In this document: piece by piece, positions 60,060 through 64,000 of the stretch
Layout: each line of letters starts with the position of its first letter
Position numbering within the stretch: position 1 is the stretch's first letter
Assembly: GCA_018714445.1 (NCBI GenBank)
Contig: DVNK01000014.1
Span: forward strand, 1 to 64,000
Direction of reading: 5' to 3'
Source: Candidatus Fimadaptatus faecigallinarum
GTDB lineage: Bacteria > Bacillota > Clostridia > Christensenellales > Aristaeellaceae
DNA: 64,000 nt
Made by a program: the position numbers and the translations under genes
Notes under the pieces: model-generated
The model's database searches: none
Seen by the model: the letters and a program-made list of their open reading frames with translations, nothing else
What the model was told of the DNA's origin: nothing

Positions 60060-60833
60060 ATGAAGATAGCGACGTTCAACCTGCGCACTGACGTGCCCGG
60101 CGATGGAGAAAACCGCTGGCAGTGCCGCAAGGGCCTGGTGCTGGACAGGCTAATGGCCGAGCAGCCCGATGTGGTGGGGTTTCAGGAGGCTACGCCCGAG
60201 ATGGCCGGGTTCCTGAGGCGGTATATGCAGGGGTATTTCTGCGTGGGCTGCGGTCGGGAGCGCGACTTCACCGGCGAGAACAACATGATAGCGTTTAAGC
60301 TGGATGCGTATGAGCTGATAGCGTTGGACACGTTCTGGCTGTCGGACACGCCGGACGTGCCGGGCTCAAGGTATGCAAATCAGTCGATCTGCCCGCGGAT
60401 ATGCACGCATGTGGTGCTCCGGCGGCTGAGCGATGGCATGCAGTTCCACGCGTACAACACGCACCTGGACCACGAATCCGACGAGGCGCGCGTGCTGGGG
60501 GCGCAGGCGATATTACGGCGCATAGCCCGCGACCTGGAACTCCGGCCGCTGCCGCTGTCGCTGACCGGCGACATGAACGCCGCGCCGGATAGTCCGCCGC
60601 TGCGCGCATTGTTGGGCGACGCGCGGGTGCGCCTGGTCAATCAGACGCCGAACTTCCCGGCGTCATACCATGCATATGGCACGCAGCTCGATCTGCCGCA
60701 GATAGACTTCGTATTGACGCAGGGCTTTCGCGCGGTGGATGCGCCGGTCGCGTGGACCAGGGCCGAGTGCGGCAGGTATCTGTCCGACCACAGCGCGCTG
60801 TGCGCGAACGTGGAGCTGTGCACGAATGCCTGA
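60060..60833 (+). CDS. Endonuclease/exonuclease/phosphatase family hydrolase
   Basis: A 257-residue DNase I-fold metal phosphoesterase. MKIATFNLRTDVPGDGENRW, ADVVGFQEAT-type metal Glu (VVGFQEATPEM), YNTHLDHESDEAR, LTGDMNAAPDSPPL, QIDFVL and the catalytic LSDHSALCA match the family. No signal peptide. Substrate could be sugar phosphates, lipids or nucleic acid. It interrupts the usual khpA-rimM order. GGAGG precedes ATG 60060. Confidence 0.88.
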   Translation: MKIATFNLRTDVPGDGENRWQCRKGLVLDRLMAEQPDVVGFQEATPEMAGFLRRYMQGYFCVGCGRERDFTGENNMIAFKLDAYELIALDTFWLSDTPDVPGSRYANQSICPRICTHVVLRRLSDGMQFHAYNTHLDHESDEARVLGAQAILRRIARDLELRPLPLSLTGDMNAAPDSPPLRALLGDARVRLVNQTPNFPASYHAYGTQLDLPQIDFVLTQGFRAVDAPVAWTRAECGRYLSDHSALCANVELCTNA

Positions 60834-61227
60834 CGGGCGCCGGTTGTCCGCAGGCGGTACGGTCGCGGGAACTAAATGAGGATATCCATACTGAAGTGAC
60901 GTTGTGCGCCCAGAAGGGCGATGCGCCGCGTCATGTGATTGCGCGGCGCATTGGGCAACGCGGCGCTGTGGCTGCAAGGCCAGTAGCTTACAGGGCGGCG
61001 GAATAAAGCTCACATGATGCGGCTTATCTGACTGTGCAGCTGCTTTTAGCAGCGCAGACGGCGCTTATGCAGCCTGAGCGGCACAGCGGCGCTATGCGCG
61101 AACGTGAGCGCTGATACGTGGATGTTAATGCGTGAGCGCTAATATGTGATACGATGGCGCGTCGGCAAGCGGAACTGGCTGCCGGCGACCGGTGACGCGC
61201 GGCGCATGGCCGGCGCGGGGAGGAAAT
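60834..61227 (+). other. Intergenic region before rimM with hairpin and short direct repeat
   Basis: A 394-base gap. It has a perfect 10-bp hairpin ATGCGCCGCG (60921-60930) / CGCGGCGCAT (60942-60951). It also has two imperfect copies of CGTGAGCGCTAATA at 61103 and 61131 (28-base spacing), possibly a small or decayed array. No credible promoter was pinpointed. Confidence 0.5.
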
Positions 61228-61755
61228 ATGCTGAGCGAATACCTACTGATAGGCGAGATAACCCGGCCTCAGGGCGTGCGCGGCGAGATGCGCGTAAAGC
61301 CCTGCACCGACGACCCGATGCGCTTTGCCGAGCTGGAGCAGGTCTACTTCAAGCAGGGCGACGCGTATGCGCCGCGCGGCATGAAGTTCGTGCGGCTGGC
61401 GGGCCCGGACGTGGTGATAATACGCCTGGACGGCGTGGACGACGCCAACGCCGTCGAAGCGCTGCGTGGGCGCGAACTGTACGTGGACCGCGCGCATGCC
61501 GTGGAGCTGCCCGAGGACGCCGACTTCATAGTCGACCTGATAGGCTGCCGCGTCGTCGACGACGAGGGCACGGAGTACGGCAGGATAGTCGACGTGATGC
61601 AGCCCGGCGGCGGCGACGTGTACGTGATAGACGGGCCGCGCGGCGAAGTGCTGGTGCCGGCGCTCAAGAGCGTGGTGCTGGATGTGGACACGCGCGCGGG
61701 ACTGATGCGCATGAGCGCCGCGCGGATGCGGGAGGTGGCCGTGTTTGAGGATTAG
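61228..61755 (+). CDS. rimM: Ribosome maturation factor RimM
   Basis: A 175-residue 16S rRNA maturation factor. LIGEITRPQGVRGEMRVKPCTDDPMRF at the start and IGCRVVDDEGTEYGRIVDVMQPGGGDVYVI with VLVPALKSVVLDVD match its two domains. GGGGAGG precedes ATG 61228. It overlaps trmD. Confidence 0.93.
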   Translation: MLSEYLLIGEITRPQGVRGEMRVKPCTDDPMRFAELEQVYFKQGDAYAPRGMKFVRLAGPDVVIIRLDGVDDANAVEALRGRELYVDRAHAVELPEDADFIVDLIGCRVVDDEGTEYGRIVDVMQPGGGDVYVIDGPRGEVLVPALKSVVLDVDTRAGLMRMSAARMREVAVFED

Positions 61756-62533
61756 GGTGCTGACGATCTTCCCGGAGATGATCGAGCCGATGATCCATCA
61801 GAGCATATTGGGCCGTGCGCAGGAGGCGGGGCTTATCGATATCGCGGCGGTGGATATACGCCCGTACTCCAACCTCAAGCACAAGAATACCGACGATTAC
61901 CCGTTTGGCGGCGGCGCGGGCATGGTGATGCTGCCGCAGCCGATATGCGACGCGGTGGACGACGTGGCGCGCGAGTTCCACGGCCGGCGGCTGTACATGT
62001 CGCCGCGCGGCCGCACGTTCAATCAGCGCATGGCCGAGGAGCTTGCGCGCGAGGACGAGCTGATAATACTCTGCGGCCACTATGAAGGCGTCGATCAGCG
62101 CGCGCTGGACATATGCGGGTTCGAGGAGCTGTCGATAGGCGATTATGTGCTGACCGGCGGTGAACTGGCGGCGCTGACGGTCGTGGACGCGGTGGCGCGG
62201 CTGGTGCCGGGAGTGCTGGGCAGCGAGGAGTCGCCGCTGGATGAGAGCTTTTCGTCGGGACTGCTGGAGTACCCGCAGTACACCCGCCCGCGCGAGTACC
62301 GCGGCCATGAGGTGCCCGAAGTGCTGCTGGGCGGCAACCATGCGCAGATAACCCGCTGGCGGCGCGAGAAGTCGCTGGAGCTGACGTTTGAACGCCGGCC
62401 TGAGCTGTTTGAGGATGTCGAACTGGACAAGAAGGATCGGCTGTTCATGCAGAAGCTGTTGGCGCGCCGTGCGGCTGAGCAGCTCAGCGCGCAGGAGGCG
62501 GCGCGTCAAGCTGAAGATGCGCCTCAGTCGTAG
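61745..62533 (+). CDS. trmD: tRNA (guanine37-N1)-methyltransferase
   Basis: A 262-residue SPOUT enzyme. RVLTIFPEMIEPMIHQSILGRAQEAG, the knot segments ILCGHYEGVDQRALD and SIGDYVLTGGELAAL, and LGGNHAQITRWRREKSLE are diagnostic. The TTG start overlaps the rimM stop by 11 bases, with GGAGG 9 bases upstream, so the two are coupled. Confidence 0.95.
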   Translation: MRIRVLTIFPEMIEPMIHQSILGRAQEAGLIDIAAVDIRPYSNLKHKNTDDYPFGGGAGMVMLPQPICDAVDDVAREFHGRRLYMSPRGRTFNQRMAEELAREDELIILCGHYEGVDQRALDICGFEELSIGDYVLTGGELAALTVVDAVARLVPGVLGSEESPLDESFSSGLLEYPQYTRPREYRGHEVPEVLLGGNHAQITRWRREKSLELTFERRPELFEDVELDKKDRLFMQKLLARRAAEQLSAQEAARQAEDAPQS

Positions 62534-63058
62534 ACCGGCGGTATGCCGGCACATCCGGGAGAGCCGGTTGTGCCGCTGGCGGCGGAGCCGTCAGCCGAAA
62601 GCGTCAGCCAGGACGGACGGCCAATGAGCGTTGCAGCCGGCACCCATGTTGCAGTTCGTCAAGGGCGGCTCGTTTGAGCAGCAGATGAAAACAGGCTATA
62701 TGCTATTGCGCATGGCGGCGAATGTGCCGCCTTTGCTTATCGACAATGCAAACGTGACGCATCCGCATGTCAAGCTGAGCAGCTGGGCGCTGCAAAAATG
62801 CGAGCCTTTCATAATCGACAGCATGCACGCATGGCGGTGCGATTTGAGCGCAAATTTGAGGCGGCGCGCATGGCAAACGCACTTGCTGTCAGAGCTTTTG
62901 CCGACGGGCTGTGCCGGTTATGCGGTGGAGCATTATTTTTCCGCGAATTTACTTGCCCCTGCGGACGGGCTATGGTATAATAGGCTTTGTGACACGGGCG
63001 GTCCTCTGGCGGCAAAAGGCCGTTAACGAACGTCTATGAGGGAAGGAGGAGACTTACA
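62534..63058 (+). other. Intergenic region before rplS
   Basis: A 525-base gap. A 131-residue frame exists (62631-63026), but it lacks a binding site and runs through the rplS promoter, so I do not call it. Faint internal repetition (GCGCATGGCGGCG vs CGCATGGCGGTGCG) is seen. The rplS leader after 62985 can fold locally. Confidence 0.45.
62953..62981 (+). promoter_or_regulatory. Sigma-A promoter of rplS with extended -10
   Basis: TTGCCC (62953-62958), 17-base spacer, TGGTATAAT with TATAAT at 62976-62981. Confidence 0.7.
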
Positions 63059-63400
63059 ATGAATGAGATTATCCGTTCGATAGAGAGCGCACAGCTCCGT
63101 ACCGATATTCCCGAATTTCGCGTTGGCGATACGCTGCGCGTACAGGTAAAGGTCGTCGAAGGTTCGCGCGAGCGTCTGCAGGCGTTCGAGGGCGTGTGCA
63201 TAGCGCGCCGCAACGGTTCCTGCCGCGAGACTTTCACGGTGCGCCGCACCTCTTATGGCATCGGCGTGGAGCGTACTTTCCCGGTACACAGCCCCCGCGT
63301 GGACTCGATAACGGTGGTTCGTCGCGGCAAGGTTCGCCGTGCGAAGCTGTACTACCTGCGTTCGCTGTCCGGCAAGGCTGCCAAGATCAAGGAGCGCTAA
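63059..63400 (+). CDS. rplS: 50S ribosomal protein bL19
   Basis: A 113-residue ribosomal protein: [50 protein letters not shown] and [21 protein letters not shown] are conserved. GGAAGGAGG precedes the ATG. Confidence 0.97.
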   Translation: MNEIIRSIESAQLRTDIPEFRVGDTLRVQVKVVEGSRERLQAFEGVCIARRNGSCRETFTVRRTSYGIGVERTFPVHSPRVDSITVVRRGKVRRAKLYYLRSLSGKAAKIKER

Positions 63401-63409
63401 GGAGCTTCA

Positions 63410-63438
63410 AAGCCGCGATCATCGCGGCTTTTCTTTTT
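63410..63438 (+). terminator. Strong rho-independent terminator of rplS
   Basis: AAGCCGCGA and TCGCGGCTT pair perfectly around a 3-base loop, followed by TTTTCTTTTT. Confidence 0.95.
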
Positions 63439-63495
63439 GGCTTTTAAGTGCGGTCAGCGCGCAAGCGCCGGCACGATTCAGTGAAGGAGCGTAAA

Positions 63496-64000
63496 ATGAA
63501 CATACAATGGTATCCTGGCCACATGGCCAAGGCCCGGCGGCTGCTGGGCGATCAGCTGAAGCGCGTGGACATAGCGGTTGAGCTTTGCGACGCGCGCGCG
63601 CCGCTGGCCACGCGCAATCCCGAGCTGGACCGGATGTGCGCCGGCAAGAAGCGGCTGTTGGTGCTCAACAAGGCCGATCTGGCCGACGACAAGAGCACGC
63701 AGGCATGGCTGCGGCATTTTCGCGCGCAGGGACTGGAGGCCGTGGCATTTCGCTCGACAAACGGCAAGCCGCGCGACGTGCTGGCGCCGCTGGAGCGCCT
63801 GACGGCCGGCGAGGTCGAGCGCATGCGCGCGCGCGGCGTCAACAAGACCGTGCGCGGCATGGTCATAGGCATACCCAATGTGGGCAAGTCGACGTTCATA
63901 AACCGGTTGTATGGTTCGGCCATAGTCAAGGCGGCCGACCGGCCGGGCGTCACGCGCGCCAATCAGTGGGTCAAGGTCGGCCAGTACCTGGAGATGCTGG
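63496..64000 (+). CDS. rbgA: Ribosome biogenesis GTPase RbgA/YlqF (cut by window edge)
   Basis: The first 168 residues of a circularly permuted GTPase needed for 50S maturation. It begins NIQWYPGHMAKARRLLGDQL. G4 NKAD precedes G1 GIPNVGKST (near residue 125), as expected for the permuted order. AAGGAG precedes ATG 63496. The reading frame runs off the window end. The position after rplS is conserved in Firmicutes. Confidence 0.95.
   Translation, partial: MNIQWYPGHMAKARRLLGDQLKRVDIAVELCDARAPLATRNPELDRMCAGKKRLLVLNKADLADDKSTQAWLRHFRAQGLEAVAFRSTNGKPRDVLAPLERLTAGEVERMRARGVNKTVRGMVIGIPNVGKSTFINRLYGSAIVKAADRPGVTRANQWVKVGQYLEML

Noticed and set aside
62631-63026. 131-residue reading frame upstream of rplS
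   Set aside because: No ribosome binding site, unusual composition, and it runs through the rplS promoter.
1-64000. tRNA, rRNA, insertion sequences, prophage
   Set aside because: I looked for cloverleaf-like sequence, CCA ends, transposase motifs and phage structural genes and recognised none. A short tRNA could still be missed by eye. The holin-family gene at 2312 is a bacterial membrane family, not phage evidence.

Overview
The window looks like a chromosome segment of a GC-rich, anaerobic, Gram-positive Clostridia-type Firmicute, probably a gut lineage. The evidence is strong Shine-Dalgarno sites, sigma-A promoters and a sporulation gene (ylbJ-like). It is also the housekeeping order tmcAL-pta-ackA-DUF177-rpmF-plsX-acpP-rnc-smc-ftsY-ylxM-ffh-rpsP-khpA-rimM-trmD-rplS-rbgA, and several ferredoxin-dependent 2-oxoacid oxidoreductases. 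Despite the high GC content, Ile is very often encoded by ATA, even in highly expressed genes. No rRNA, tRNA, CRISPR array, transposase or prophage was recognised.

Layout. 1-4.5 kb: a cut-off AT-richer gene, an rRNA-type methyltransferase, a pseudouridine synthase, a small membrane protein, an orphan beta-class DNA methyltransferase and an unknown gene. 4.7-7.3 kb: a four-subunit VOR/KOR-type 2-oxoacid:ferredoxin oxidoreductase operon. 7.5-15.2 kb: accessory metabolism, with an intracellular GH43 and GH5, an orphan Spo0B-like kinase, an Mrr-type restriction protein with a mosaic composition, an FAD oxidoreductase and a Gfo/Idh/MocA dehydrogenase. 15.9-26.6 kb: DegV, a heterodimeric ABC exporter, two secreted proteins followed by an OmpR-type two-component pair, and an ECF-like sigma factor with an unrecognised repeat protein. 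26.7-33.4 kb: a structured leader, then paaK-iorA-iorB-paaK and an ACT-domain protein, which together suggest aromatic or branched 2-oxoacid catabolism through acyl-CoA. 33.4-39.5 kb: alanine racemase, 5-formyl-THF cyclo-ligase, rsmD, coaD, a coiled-coil protein, and an MFS exporter behind a leader that looks like a peptide-controlled attenuator. 39.7-64 kb: ylbJ-like gene, then the housekeeping block above, interrupted by lineage-specific genes (49379, 55615, 56995, 60060).

The most unusual property is a set of tandem-repeat arrays, each with its own unit length (38, 87, 19, 39 and alternating 36/30 bp), filling gaps between genes, plus a 120-bp repeat inside the ylbJ-like coding sequence. 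The units are unrelated in sequence to one another. The best candidates for undescribed biology are these arrays, the MFS attenuator (37981-38187), the paaK leader RNA (26709-26830), and the sigma factor with its partner of unknown fold.

All calls come from reading the sequence. No database search was run.
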